Shown here: positions 57,701-63,742 of the stretch, in pieces
Numbering within the stretch: the stretch's first letter is position 1
Layout of the letters: each line of letters starts with the position of its first letter
Source of the DNA: Owenia fusiformis
Lineage: Eukaryota; Annelida; Polychaeta; Sabellida; Oweniidae
Reading direction: 5' to 3'
NCBI GenBank assembly: GCA_903813345.2
Contig: CAIIXF020000008.1
Location: 28,520,005-28,584,004 of the forward strand
Length of the DNA stretch: 64,000 nt
Translations under genes and position numbers: made by a program
The notes under the pieces: generated by a model
Told to the model about the DNA's origin: nothing
Database searches by the model: none
What the model saw: only the letters and a program-made list of their open reading frames with translations

Positions 57701-57893
57701 ATCTAAAAATATGGATAAGCCAAGAGCTAGAATGATGTTTTAGAATCTAGGCTAACCTCAAAAATTAAAAACCTGCACTCGAGGTCTGAGGCGAACTTAC
57801 ATTTGAAATCAATCTTGTTTCTTCTTCGCTCACTTGTTTGGTATGTGTCAGTTTAAACATGCCCCCAAATACTTTTCCAAATAACGCCGCCAT
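33710..57893 (-). CDS. EFCAB11: EFCAB11 orthologue, EF-hand protein (6 exons, whole gene)
   Basis: The coding exons on the minus strand are 57801-57893, 54177-54272, 53893-53947, 35380-35481, 34315-34405 and 33710-33788. All introns are GT..AG and all junctions keep the frame, giving 171 residues (vertebrate EFCAB11 is about 160). The N-terminus is MAALFGKVFGGMF. EF-hand 1 is at residues 37-48 (loop with D1, G6, L8, E12), followed by VASLFGYKPSK, a hallmark of the family. EF-hand 2 at 113-124 is degenerate. EF-hand 3 at 149-160 is the best calcium site (DQDCDGRISYKD, with D1/D3/D5/G6/I8 but D rather than E at position 12). It is a calmodulin-superfamily protein of poorly known function. The third intron (35482-53892, about 18.4 kb) holds a whole gene on the other strand. 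The start faces FBXO11, 460 bp away. No frame break was seen. Confidence 0.9.
34315..34405 (-). CDS. EFCAB11: EFCAB11 exon 5
   Basis: 91 nt between AATTCAG and TTTAG|GTAAG. It encodes RGFLTVEDLRRAISECAP, matching the RGFLTLEDFKKAF region of the family. Confidence 0.9.
35040..35165. repeat. Copy of the GCCAACC repeat, no insertions
   Basis: It runs from GTTACAGATGCCG to GGAGACTACAAAAATATCAC and CTGGTGCTGACATAAA. It is diverged from the copies at 54680-54800 and 37715-38830. Confidence 0.5.
35380..35481 (-). CDS. EFCAB11: EFCAB11 exon 4
   Basis: 102 nt between CTTACAG and AAT|GTAAGT. It encodes GVGLQRFTELMSAKL and DEIRQIFLALDLQ, which leads into the second EF-hand. Confidence 0.85.
35784..37414. 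mobile_element. TTAA-target element split by a Helitron-like insertion
   Basis: AGGCCCACTATACTT at the left and GTGAGCCT at the right lie inside TTAA (35780-35783, 37415-37418). The parts 35784-35912 and 37049-37414 together match the uninterrupted element at 51490-51962. The 1.14 kb between them is the element 35913-37048. Confidence 0.8.
35913..37048 (-). mobile_element. Helitron-like element, copy 3
   Basis: On the minus strand it starts ATTATCCCATCGAACGAAG, is followed by a GTCCGTCTGTCCGTAC microsatellite (about 36970-37005), has repeated AAAATGGCCGCC units of about 115 bp, and ends with the inverted GTTCGATGGAATTCGC, then hairpin ACGCTTTGGCGT, then 13 nt to the border. The insertion is exact: flanks 35912 and 37049 join to the empty site at 51601-51620 with a one-base difference. 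Confidence 0.75.
37759..38300. mobile_element. TIR element, ends CAGGCCTGTCAAC, 6-bp target duplication
   Basis: CAGGCCTGTCAACT is inverted at the right end (AGTTGACAGGCCTG to 38300). CAACCG flanks both sides (37753-37758, 38301-38306). The inside has repeated GTCACGCATTTCGTTCG units and a run of about 30 nearly pure C (38066-38095). Termini starting CAG look hAT-like, but hAT elements give 8-bp duplications. There is no transposase. Confidence 0.75.
38338..38771. mobile_element. TA-target TIR element (434 bp), CTGTACTCC ends
   Basis: CTGTACTCCGGGTA and the inverse of the right end, CTGTACTCCAGGTA, are bounded by TA (38336-38337, 38772-38773). The empty site is visible at about 54760 (CAACAATATGTCACC). 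The arms share TTCGCG..TTTTA motifs. Confidence 0.8.
38774..39140. other. Intron of EFCAB11, tail of host repeat then nothing seen
   Basis: GTCACCTTTTTGGTGGTGAA at the start belongs to the GCCAACC repeat. The rest is unremarkable. Confidence 0.35.
39143..39464. mobile_element. TA-target TIR element (322 bp), CTGTATTTGTC ends
   Basis: CTGTATTTGTCTTTAATTTG occurs at the left and exactly inverted at the right, with TA on both sides (39141-39142, 39465-39466). Relatives are the broken copy at 301-1420 and a diverged one at 54384-54590. Confidence 0.8.
39496..40471 (+). mobile_element. Helitron-like element, copy 1
   Basis: It begins ATTATCCCAATGAACGAAG, followed by a short GTCCATCC microsatellite, repeated AATTCAAAATGGC units, the subterminal inverted GTTCGTTGGGATA, then hairpin ACTCCGTGGAGT (40447-40458) and TGTCGTTTTCTAG, ending before T. 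CTAG|T behind a hairpin is the Helitron 3' signature. Subterminal inverted repeats plus a microsatellite fit non-autonomous Helentron/HINE-type elements. There is no Rep/helicase gene. Confidence 0.72.
40472..41814. other. EFCAB11 intron, no gene seen
   Basis: AT-rich. No exon or delimited repeat was recognised. Confidence 0.35.
41815..44146. mobile_element. 2.3-kb palindromic element
   Basis: The ends AAAGGAGTGGTATC..ATATGGAGAAC are inverted (41815-41877 against 44078-44146). Inside, 41970-42217 and 42850-43101 form a long inverted pair (ACCCTCTGTATCAAAAGTCT; AATGTGACTTTTTCCAAGTT), and about 43140-43740 against 43810-43920 another. The copy at about 55600-56200 is a shorter, partly rearranged relative. 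The interior frame at 44024-44317 is repeat sequence, not a gene. Confidence 0.6.
43205..43684. mobile_element. TA-target TIR element (480 bp), CCGTATTATCTC ends
   Basis: CCGTATTATCTCTATTAAAC is inverted at the right end. TA flanks both (43203-43204, 43685-43686). The related element at 55600-56200 keeps the uninterrupted site (inverse of 55915-55935: AAAATGACATAAACACAAC), so the insertion and its 2-bp duplication are directly shown. Inner sub-terminal copies of GTGCGTTTATTAGAGAG occur at about 43360 and 43640. Confidence 0.85.
44147..44910 (+). promoter_or_regulatory. Upstream region of the PAN-domain gene
   Basis: No distinct promoter box was identified. The last 210 bp (from CCATTGATCAAATGA, about 44710) are duplicated at about 50770-50965 upstream of a broken copy of the first exon, so the repeated unit included the 5' flank. 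Confidence 0.35.
44911..45265 (+). CDS. PAN-domain gene exon 1 (signal peptide, apple domain)
   Basis: ATG in GAAACATGATT context; donor TTAA|GTGAGT. A decayed copy is at 50966. Confidence 0.8.
44911..48999 (+). CDS. Secreted PAN/apple-domain protein, two exons, nested in EFCAB11
   Basis: Exon 1 is 44911-45265 and exon 2 is 48620-48999, joined A|CG in frame (GTGAG donor, TTTGCAG acceptor), for 244 residues. Residues 1 to about 25 (MIWWQCPLLLFFISCSW) are a signal peptide. A single PAN/apple-like segment follows (TCAFMCKENEDCLSAHFSD, SICRLYN). Sequons NSS, NST, NET and NLT (the last formed across the splice) suggest glycosylation. The second exon codes for about 125 residues with nine cysteines and many Gly/Trp (DGWRLCYID, GCWRGVTPEWG, DCCSAG, CNPWQCNYYAVCVRLP), ending at TAG. 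I do not recognise that domain. It is probably an extracellular binding protein, substrate unknown. The gene lies wholly inside EFCAB11 intron 3 on the opposite strand. A repeat array starts at the stop codon. Confidence 0.8.
45671..46443 (-). mobile_element. Helitron-like element, copy 2
   Basis: On the minus strand it begins ATTATCCCAACGAACGAAG, then GTCCGTCCGTCAGTCC, then AATTCAAAATGGC units, the subterminal inverted GTTCGTTGGGAT, hairpin ACTCCGCGGAGT (45684-45695) and TGCCATTATCTAG, ending before T. The same 13-nt spacing as in copies 1 and 3. It sits in the intron of the PAN gene. Confidence 0.72.
46444..46933. other. PAN-gene intron, nothing recognised
   Basis: AT-rich. Three short TTGATTTTTTAC/TTGATTTTTTGC repeats at about 46700-46740. 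Confidence 0.35.
46934..47923. mobile_element. 990-bp fold-back element, CAC...GTG ends, ATTAA target duplication
   Basis: CACGCCCGGTGATCGTGAAT is exactly inverted at the right end (47923). Arms of about 400 bp (46934-47335, 47525-47923) are nearly identical inverses. ATTAA lies immediately outside both ends (46929-46933, 47924-47928). GGGACGGAGGGGGGG appears near each outer end and again at the inner ends of the arms, twice in tandem at about 47323-47360. The loop is about 190 bp. There is no gene. It inserted at the TTAA border of the next element. Confidence 0.85.
47929..48292. mobile_element. TTAA-target TIR element (364 bp)
   Basis: AGGGGCAATAAGG and the inverse of the right end, AGGTGCAATAATT, are bounded by TTAA (47925-47928, 48293-48296). 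It is an inverse copy of 14993-15339. Confidence 0.72.
48620..48999 (+). CDS. PAN-domain gene exon 2 (nine-cysteine C-terminal domain)
   Basis: Acceptor AATTTGCAG. GC content is visibly higher than the surrounding intron, as expected for coding sequence. TAG at 48997. Confidence 0.8.
49000..49245. repeat. Minisatellite starting at the PAN-gene stop codon
   Basis: About six degenerate units of about 42 bp built on GGTGAAAAAGCAATACAATT and TGACTGAAAAATACC. The first unit overlaps the last codons (TTACCTTAGGTGAAAAA). Confidence 0.8.
49246..50759. other. EFCAB11 intron, nothing recognised
   Basis: No exon, RNA gene or delimited repeat was found. The open frames of 60-70 codons here are unsupported. 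Confidence 0.35.
50760..51090 (+). pseudogene. Broken duplicate of the PAN-gene 5' flank and signal-peptide exon
   Basis: CATTGATCAAATGA, AGTAGTTTTATTGGAAA and TTATTTGTTTTACCAGAT match 44710-44830, and GAAACATGATTTGGTGG matches the true start. The frame MIWWKYPFLLLFIISCLF stops after 22 codons because of small shifts. A 29-bp unit (TTTAATCAGGGGGAGGGAG) is repeated twice at about 51030-51090. The apple domain is missing. Confidence 0.75.
51490..51962. mobile_element. TTAA-target element, uninterrupted copy (473 bp)
   Basis: AGGCACACTATATTT at the left and GCGGGCCT at the right lie inside TTAA (51486-51489, 51963-51966). It is the empty-site counterpart of 35784-37414. Confidence 0.8.
51963..53892. 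other. EFCAB11 intron with decayed CCATTTTGAA repeats
   Basis: 52680-52930 has AGGTCA-like and GATGATTTTTT..AAATTTGGTCAA motifs shared with 37430-37660. 53140-53707 has GCGGCCATTTTGAA units, a GACAAACAGACAAAC microsatellite and the end GGTGGGATATC, a diverged relative of the Helitron-like family. A CACGTGATCTC/TGACGTCA-rich stretch lies at 52350-52460. No exon was recognised. Confidence 0.45.
53893..53947 (-). CDS. EFCAB11: EFCAB11 exon 3
   Basis: 55 nt between TATTTCAG and CAAG|GTAGTT. It encodes FEVDQMMENNTNKGQEEQ and leaves after one base. Confidence 0.8.
54177..54272 (-). CDS. EFCAB11: EFCAB11 exon 2 (EF-hand 1, GYKPSK)
   Basis: 32 codons between TTTTGCAG and AAG|GTAAGG. It encodes IFHQYDETQKGYL and LFGYKPSK, which identify the gene. 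Confidence 0.9.
54305..54377 (-). repeat. tRNA-Thr-like sequence (SINE head or tRNA pseudogene)
   Basis: On the minus strand TAGCTCAAGTGGTA fits box A, and GTGGGTTTCAATTCCCAC forms a T-arm with a box-B-like GGTTTCAATTCC. The loop CATGTAA suggests a TGT anticodon (Thr). The acceptor-stem strands do not pair, and the D and anticodon stems are weak, so it is not a working tRNA. It lies 32 bp upstream of EFCAB11 exon 2. Confidence 0.5.
54384..54590. repeat. Diverged CTTAATTTGG TIR element
   Basis: CTACTTAATTTGGAGG at the left and CCGCCAATAAATAAGTAG at the right are imperfect inverses. TTAAGTAGC..CCAAAT occurs again inside. It is distantly like 39143-39464. Confidence 0.45.
54680..54800. repeat. 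Uninterrupted copy of the GCCAACC repeat
   Basis: GTTACAAATGCCAAACACC..TCAATAAAAATGTTAGAGAC..CAACAATATGTCACCACTTC. It supplies the empty site for the element at 38338-38771. Confidence 0.65.
55216..55590. mobile_element. TIR element of about 375 bp
   Basis: GGGGAGGCATCAAAAG..CTAAATAAATCTAG at the left is inverted at the right (about 53 bp with a few mismatches). CTTTGACTTTGGG..TTTCATGG pairs inside. A poly-C run is at 55522-55535. Confidence 0.65.
55600..56200. repeat. Relative of the 41815-44146 palindromic element
   Basis: An inverted pair around AACCAAAATT..TTGTA and CAATATTGAGAGA, then ATTATATTGTTACCATTCAA, GACTGGTTTAAGAGAAA and CCATATCGATACC. It lacks the 43205-43684 insertion and so shows its empty site. 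Confidence 0.65.
56201..57052. other. EFCAB11 intron 1, nothing certain
   Basis: AATGCAACATGACACTGG (about 56737) and AACTGATGTTGCATTCTGGGA (about 56810) are roughly inverse and may be the ends of a small element. No gene was seen. Confidence 0.35.
57055..57578. mobile_element. TIR element (524 bp), GGGCTGCCATC ends
   Basis: GGGCTGCCATC and GATGGCAGCCC are inverted with TA on both sides. The next 60 bp of each end are rich in GTCGAC/TTCGAC motifs. It lies in EFCAB11 intron 1, about 220 bp from exon 1. A reading frame across it is not supported as a gene. Confidence 0.7.
57801..57893 (-). CDS. EFCAB11: EFCAB11 exon 1
   Basis: ATG at 57893, 31 codons, phase-0 donor AAT|GTAAGT. The ATG sits in AAGATGGCGG-like context (TAGATGGCGGCG), common at first exons. 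Confidence 0.85.
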
Positions 57894-58353
57894 CTAATCA
57901 ACAATAGCTTCACCATATGTGCATGTATAGCGCATTTTTATCAAAATATTATTGGAAAACATTTTATTTTGCTTTCGCGGCAAAAGGGGTTTCCCAATTA
58001 ATGGGCTGTGATTGGTCAATAATTATCACGTGGGGGTGATTCCTTCATGATAAAACACAACACACCCTGTTTTAGTTTCACATATTCACGTCAAACTAAG
58101 TCTATGTTGAAAACTACATGCTAGTTATAGTCAAAAAATTGAATAATCGTATTTTGTCATTAAATTTCGATGTTTTTTACTCCAGGAACAGTTTTCGTAG
58201 ATAATGGGCATGCCATCTAACGGCAAACGTCGGGACAATAAAGCGTTTTCGTATTCTAATTTTAGGTCATTATCATATTTCAATATGGCCGAAGATTGAA
58301 CTCTTGAAATTAGGCCGAATGTTTTGTGTAATATTGTCGATATAAAGACAGTT
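57894..58353. promoter_or_regulatory. Shared promoter region of EFCAB11 (-) and FBXO11 (+)
   Basis: The two start codons point apart with 460 bp between. The interval has an inverted CCAAT box (GTGATTGGTCAA, 58008-58019) next to a CACGTG E-box (58027-58032), TTTCGCGG at about 57974, and no TATA near either start. That is the usual make-up of bidirectional housekeeping promoters. Functional sharing is inferred from the layout. Confidence 0.6.
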
Positions 58354-58450
58354 ATGTCTTCCGTAACCACACGGACAACAAGGTTACGTGCCAGGCGATC
58401 AAGGAGGATAGTTAGGAAGTGTTCAACCTCTCCTGAACGTGAATTAATCG
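58354..58450 (+). CDS. FBXO11: FBXO11 exon 1
   Basis: I chose the ATG at 58354 (CAGTTATGTC) because it is the first ATG in the frame that joins exon 2. Donor ATCG|GTGAGT. Confidence 0.75.
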
Positions 58451-61400
58451 GTGAGTTTATGGTCTTTGTTTTCAACGACCGAGTTTTTGTAAAAAAAATT
58501 CATCGAAGTCCCAAAGTGAATTTGGCGAAATGGGGAGTTTCTACAATATAGTAGCAATTTATACTTCCTGGACTAGATACTGTTTCATCAATACACACAA
58601 TATACCATAATTTTAGGTCCACATATAACAACATACGCTCCTGAAAAAAATTGTAAAACCAACAACCATCACTGACTTTGTCAATCAAAGCCAATCTATA
58701 GATTAGCCAAGGCTGTGACACCACATAAATCAATACACAAAACCACTGGTTGATTTATAGATTGATCAGACCATTTCATATGTACTAAGGACATAGGACA
58801 TGCCCAATATAGGACCACACGTGCCCAAGTTCAGTAAAATTATCACACGAGATGCTCCCTTCCTCGACTCTAGCCAAGTTTCACTACAAATTTGTGTTCT
58901 CTTTGTACTCTAGAGGGTGGTATGTCCCCAATGAGTGCTGATTTTAATATTAATTTATTTTAAATATGTCAGAGAATGAACATTTTGTTGAAATTCCAAT
59001 TGTGTCTGTGTCCGGGATAAATCAACGGGTCTGTCCTATAAACAATAAAATGTGCAAAACTTTATTTCGCTATTGCATGAGAAACATTTGATTTCGCTAT
59101 ATCGGTTAAAAAGTATCCTCTTTCTGCTGAAGTAGTGAAACTTCAAAAAACAATGAAAATCAGCTTATGTAAATGGGAAATAAACTCACATTCTGCAAAG
59201 AGATTCAAAGTTATGTTTGATAAAATCATGGGCTTTCAACTAGAATCTAATTGAAAGCCCATGATAAAATCCAGATAATAAACAGGAAGTGAGTGAAAGC
59301 AAAATTATAGATGAATGAAAACATCAGGACTTTCTATTTTGCGCAAGTTTAAAATACAGAAACAGCCTTGGAAGTACATAATATCTCCTGATTACAAACC
59401 TGGACAAGCTCTACCAATTTACATTCATTTATTCAAACAGAAGTTAAAAAATAGATGGACTTCTGTCTTCTTTCCTTCAAAGAATAAATCTGAAAACACC
59501 GGAAAGGAAAATGTTTTACAACTCTGGGAAATGGCGAGGAAATAGTTCTAATTTTCTCCAATTGTCTGAAAAAGTAAAAATACACTAAGATTTTTGACAT
59601 CTAAAATGTCACTCGACTTTTTGCAAAAAAACTTCCAAAAAGTAACAGTCGAATGAATCACATTGTCGTTCTCACAAAATGATCCACCGCCTAACTTATG
59701 CACCATCGAACTCGGTAATATTGTACATGTAACTATTAATTACCGCATATTCCCATAGAAAACTGGGCTTGCTTTTCAACATTTCAAGCGAAAATTCTCT
59801 ATGGAGCTTTTGTTTTTCTGACGTAATTTCTTCTAAGAAATCGGTGACGTGATAGGTTCAGTTCATCTTATTTCGAAAGGTGTCATCTATTGAGAATATT
59901 TATATTCATCTTGTCCAGTCCTATATACAACCTGCCCTTATCCTTTTTCGCTTGTAAAACCGCGTAGTAATGTTGAAATTATGGAATAGATTCTCTGAGA
60001 GTGGTGACATGTCTGCATCTCTATCATCTTGCGTTTGACTTGACACCCCTCGTTTTTGGCGAGTCCAAGTAAACCGCACATCCGGGTGATTAGAAAAGGG
60101 ACATTTTTTTTTTTAAATCGAGCGGCAATAAAGATACTTCTGGTCAAACTGAGTTTATGACGAAACTTATGAAAGAATCAATAAAAGGTAAGTGGTATAC
60201 ATTAGGCGGATGCAAAAAATTAAACGTGGCGCCAATTTGAAACTTCAGAATGCTATCTGTGATTCAAAATCACAAAAAAGTCGAGTGACATTTTAGATGT
60301 CGAAAATCTTAGTCTACTAGAACATTAGTTCATTTGATTTTGAATATAAAAGCGAATATTCTGAAAAATAATGAGTGAAATGATTGAAATATAGCTAGAA
60401 ACACATGTGACCTTTTTGGGAATAATAATGATGACCTGTGCATTGAAGGGGTCACTTCCTTATTCCTGCTGTAATAGACACATGTCATTAAATAAAGCCA
60501 TAGGAGAAAAGACCGTTGGTCTTGACATGATTTTTAGGTCAGAGTTCACAGGACTTTTACCAGTCTTGATTGGTCTTTTAAAAAACATTGGGGTATTGTT
60601 GAAATAGACTTCTGGTCATCACAGGTCTCTAGAGGACTTCAAAAGTCAGGTGAAAAAGACCGGTCGGTGTAAACGGGGCTTAGGAGATACGTGTCATTAT
60701 ATCTAAGACTAGGAATATATAAATTTGGCAAATTTAAGGTGCCGATCTTACGTCAAGGATAAAATCTTTTTTTATGATAGCTGACATGAAAAAGATGCCA
60801 AGTCCCCAACTAATTCTCAAGATTACAAAATAAGTACATATGTACATAAGTTCAACTTATCTACTTGTATTTTATTTGCAGAGTTTACAGACAAACCCTC
60901 CTGTTCTGATGGGGAGAACCCGGCCACAGTTGCCCATCCCTACCATCTCCGCCGCAAAACTGCCTCGTCACAGTCCCAAGATGCCGATCTAATGAGTGGT
61001 GTACTTCCTGGAAAGCGGGCACGTAGATCACGATCTATCAATGGTGCTTTAACAAAAGGTACACGCAGCTTTCATAAGATTTTCTTTGTATCGTAAATAG
61101 TGAATTTCACAGAAAGCTTGAATAATTATTTTTACTTTAAGAATTGATTTTGAAAATGTAATTTGGCAAAATAATGAAATTGATTATTTCTTACCTACAT
61201 CTTTCGTGGCACAATTGACCTTAAAACAAATTCCTTTTCCTGTTTTAGGTTCAGTTGGTGCCCATTACTTGCAGTATGAGATGCCAGATGAGGTGCTCTT
61301 GAATATATTCTCCTACCTCCTTGAGTTTGACCTGTGCAATGCCTCTCGAGTGTGCAAGAGATTTGGCACAATTGCCAATGATACAGAGCTATGGTAAGTC

Positions 61401-63742
61401 AGAGTGTGCAAGAGATTTTGCATGGTTGCAAAGAATGGGAGTGCAAGATACTTTGCCAATAAGACAGGGCTATGGTAGGTTTGGGGTGTAGGGAATTTGG
61501 CATTGTTGCAAAGAATGGAAATATGAGAGGAAGAGATTTTGTGTGATTACCAATGGGACAGGGCTATGGTAGGTTTGGGGTGTAGGGAATTTGGCATTGT
61601 TGCAAAGAATGGAAATGTGAGAGGAAGAGATTTTGTGTGATTACCAATGGGACAGGGATATGGTAGGTTTGAGGTGTAGGGAATTTGGCATTGTTGCAAA
61701 GAATGGAAATATGAGAGGAAGAGATTTTGTGTGATTACCAATGGGACAGGGATATGGTAGGTTTGGGGTGTAGGGAATTTGGCATTGTTGCAAAGAATGG
61801 AAATATGAGAGGAAGAGATTTTTATTGATTACCAATGGGACAGGGCTATGGTAGGTTTGGGGTGTAGGGAATTTGGCATTGTTGCAAAGAATGAAATTAT
61901 GAGAGGAAGAGATTTTGTGTGATTACCAATGGGACAGGGCTATGGTAGGTTTTACCTGCAGGGACTTTGTCATTGTTGCAAAGAATTTAAGTGTATTTGT
62001 TGAAAAAACTATTTATTTTAGAAATAGATAAGCAAATTTTGCTTATTAAACAAAACCAGATTTAGCTCTAAGTCACATGTCCATTTTAGGAAATCCTTTT
62101 GTGTATAAATTTTAATCAATTTTCATTTTCAGGAAAACCCTTTATCAGAGTGTCTATGAATATGACATGCCTCTTCTGAACCCAGAACCAAAGGTGTTTG
62201 AGTTTATTCAACCTAACGAATCAGAATACACAAACCCATGGAGGGAAAGCTTTAAAAAATTAGTAAGTGCACCTTTTGAATGATTTAAGTACAGGTTGAA
62301 ATGCTGAATTGATGTTGATTTGCACTTGGAAGTTGGATAGGGAATGACTTATTTAAGGTTAATACAATTTATTTTAACAAAAATTCATGAAAAATTATAA
62401 GGTTCCCAGTTCCTAGTAAAAGATCATGGAAAACCAAATTCATCACTTTTGGCAGAAAAAATCTGGAAAATTTAAGTAAGCATTGGATCGTTCATGGATG
62501 AAGTGACATTCAATAATGTGATTAAATCTTTGCATTTCCAGTATCGTGGTCTACATGTGAGGCCTGGCTATCATGACCAGTATGAGAATTTTCCAGAGAG
62601 GTATAGAGGAAGAACTATCTTGGTGAGTGAATATTCAAATTAGTGTGCAAATTCCTTTGACCTAGATTTTTATTAATATACAATGCAGTATTGTCTTCCT
62701 ACTATGGAGATATGGGTTTTCTCTAAAATCATTTCATTTATGTACTTACAAATCAGAAGAATTCTAGCTGGGTGTCTGAGTGAGACTAATAATTTTCGAA
62801 GAAAATGTGAATTAATATTTTTTGAATGAAGTATTTAGGGGGCCTCCCAAGAGCCCACAAGTCCCTCTGGCTATTTTGTATGAAGCAAAGAAGAGTTCGC
62901 ATTCTAACAATGTAGTATTTTCTTCATAATATGGAGATATAATTCTTCTCTACAATCATTTTATTTATAAAATCCACTTTCAAATCAGAGGATTTCTAGT
63001 TAAGTGTCTGAGGGAGTGAATATTAACATTTTTCTCTCGCAAGAGCCTATATATTCCTTGGGCTACTCATATGAGTCTAATGAGATGTTGTTTCTCTCCA
63101 GTTCTTTGATACCATAGAGCAGGCCTACAATTATGCTGACACAGAGGAAATGGAGAATGCCCTCATTCTGGTACACAGTGGGATGTACCAGGGAGAGTTC
63201 CTAGTGATTGACACTAATATCAACCTCATTGGGGCAGGTAAATAATATTTACATCATATCATTAAAGGCTTAAATGATGATTTAAGAAACGTGATAATTC
63301 ATTGAAAATTGCTCTGAAAAAATACAAAGGCCATATATGATATTTATTTATGATAACTGATACTGATAACTAAGGCAAAACTATAGGTAAAATTTAAAAT
63401 GAAAAACTGAAGGCTTATTCAAAATGTATAGTTAGTAGTGTAGCCAAACTCAAAATGGACAGCCAATGTCAAAGAAGTAAAGTTTAATAAAATATGATAG
63501 CTGTGAACTTGTATATTTTTCAGCACCGGGTTCTGTTGTTGACCATGTATTTATTGAACGACAAAGCGAGTCTACTATCATGTTTGTTGAGGGTGCCAGG
63601 GAGGCCTATCTCGGCTATGTTACATTAAAGTTCACTCCCGATCACGGATCGTCAGTTCCACACCATAAGCATTATGCCTTAGAGGTCACAGAAAACTGCT
63701 CACCAATTGTAGATCATTGTGTTGTTCGAAGCTCATCTGTTG
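58354..63742 (+). CDS. FBXO11: FBXO11 orthologue, F-box / beta-helix protein, 5' part (7 exons, continues past window)
   Basis: The exons are 58354-58450, 60882-61058, 61249-61393, 62133-62262, 62542-62622, 63102-63237 and 63524-63742, all GT..AG and in frame, giving residues 1-328. Residues 1-33 are a basic N-terminus ([11 protein letters not shown]). PYHLRRK in exon 2 is a vertebrate FBXO11 signature and argues against FBXO10. The F-box is at about 103-144 ([31 protein letters not shown]). [10 protein letters not shown] and [12 protein letters not shown] lead into the right-handed beta-helix (CASH/PbH1) that starts at about residue 225 ([30 protein letters not shown]). In known animals FBXO11 is the substrate receptor of an SCF (SKP1-CUL1) ubiquitin ligase in nucleus and cytoplasm. 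The rest of the helix and the UBR zinc finger lie beyond the window. The N-terminus lacks the long Pro/Gln tract of mammals. Confidence 0.93.
58451..59583. other. FBXO11 intron 1, first part
   Basis: Contains the hairpin at 59226-59264. No other supported feature. Confidence 0.35.
59226..59264. repeat. Perfect 14-bp hairpin, 11-nt loop
   Basis: TCATGGGCTTTCAA and its exact inverse TTGAAAGCCCATGA surround CTAGAATCTAA. A second, less perfect example with the same arms is at 28132-28169. Confidence 0.8.
59584..60313. mobile_element. TIR element (730 bp), ACTAAGATTTT ends
   Basis: Terminal inverted repeats of about 39 bp: ACTAAGATTTTTGACATC and AAAATGTCACTCGACTTTTT at the left, the same inverted at the right with one or two mismatches. 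The target duplication is unclear. There is no transposase frame. Confidence 0.75.
60882..61058 (+). CDS. FBXO11: FBXO11 exon 2
   Basis: Acceptor TATTTGCAG, donor AAAAG|GTACAC. Contains [16 protein letters not shown] and the basic KRARRSRS, a likely nuclear localisation signal. Confidence 0.85.
61249..61393 (+). CDS. FBXO11: FBXO11 exon 3 (F-box)
   Basis: Acceptor TGTTTTAG, donor CTATG|GTAAGT. Carries nearly the whole F-box. The last 45 bp and the donor seed the following 94-bp repeat array. Confidence 0.92.
61400..61990. repeat. 94-bp tandem array of copied FBXO11 exon-3 end plus splice donor
   Basis: Six units, each with AAGAGATTTTGTGTGATTAC, CAATGGGACAGGGCTATG and GTAGGT. The GT of these donor-like sites falls at 61475, 61569, 61663, 61757, 61851 and 61945, exactly 94 bp apart. 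The unit matches the true exon end (AAGAGATTTGGCACAATTGC, CAATGATACAGAGCTATG|GTAAGT at 61394). Minus-strand frames across it are repeat translations. Confidence 0.9.
62133..62262 (+). CDS. FBXO11: FBXO11 exon 4
   Basis: Acceptor CATTTTCAG, donor AATTA|GTAAGT. Encodes [15 protein letters not shown] and [11 protein letters not shown]. Confidence 0.9.
62542..62622 (+). CDS. FBXO11: FBXO11 exon 5
   Basis: 27 codons, [17 protein letters not shown] then ERYRGRTIL. Acceptor ATTTCCAG, donor TTG|GTGAGT. Confidence 0.9.
62640..63100. repeat. Diverged direct duplication in FBXO11 intron 5
   Basis: ATGGAGATAT..TCTCTA.AATCATTT, ACAAATCAGA..TTCTAG and GTGTCTGAG occur at about 62700-62790 and again at about 62930-63020, about 235 bp apart. 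Confidence 0.6.
63102..63237 (+). CDS. FBXO11: FBXO11 exon 6
   Basis: Acceptor TCTCCAG, donor GCAG|GTAAAT. Encodes [17 protein letters not shown] and [13 protein letters not shown]. Confidence 0.9.
63524..63742 (+). CDS. FBXO11: FBXO11 exon 7
   Basis: Acceptor TTTTTCAG, donor GTTG|GTAGGT. Encodes [32 protein letters not shown] and [17 protein letters not shown]. Later exons are outside the window, and 63743-64000 is intron with nothing recognised. Confidence 0.92.

Noticed and set aside
61547-61835. Minus-strand frames in the FBXO11 intron
   Set aside because: They are translations of the 94-bp tandem array.
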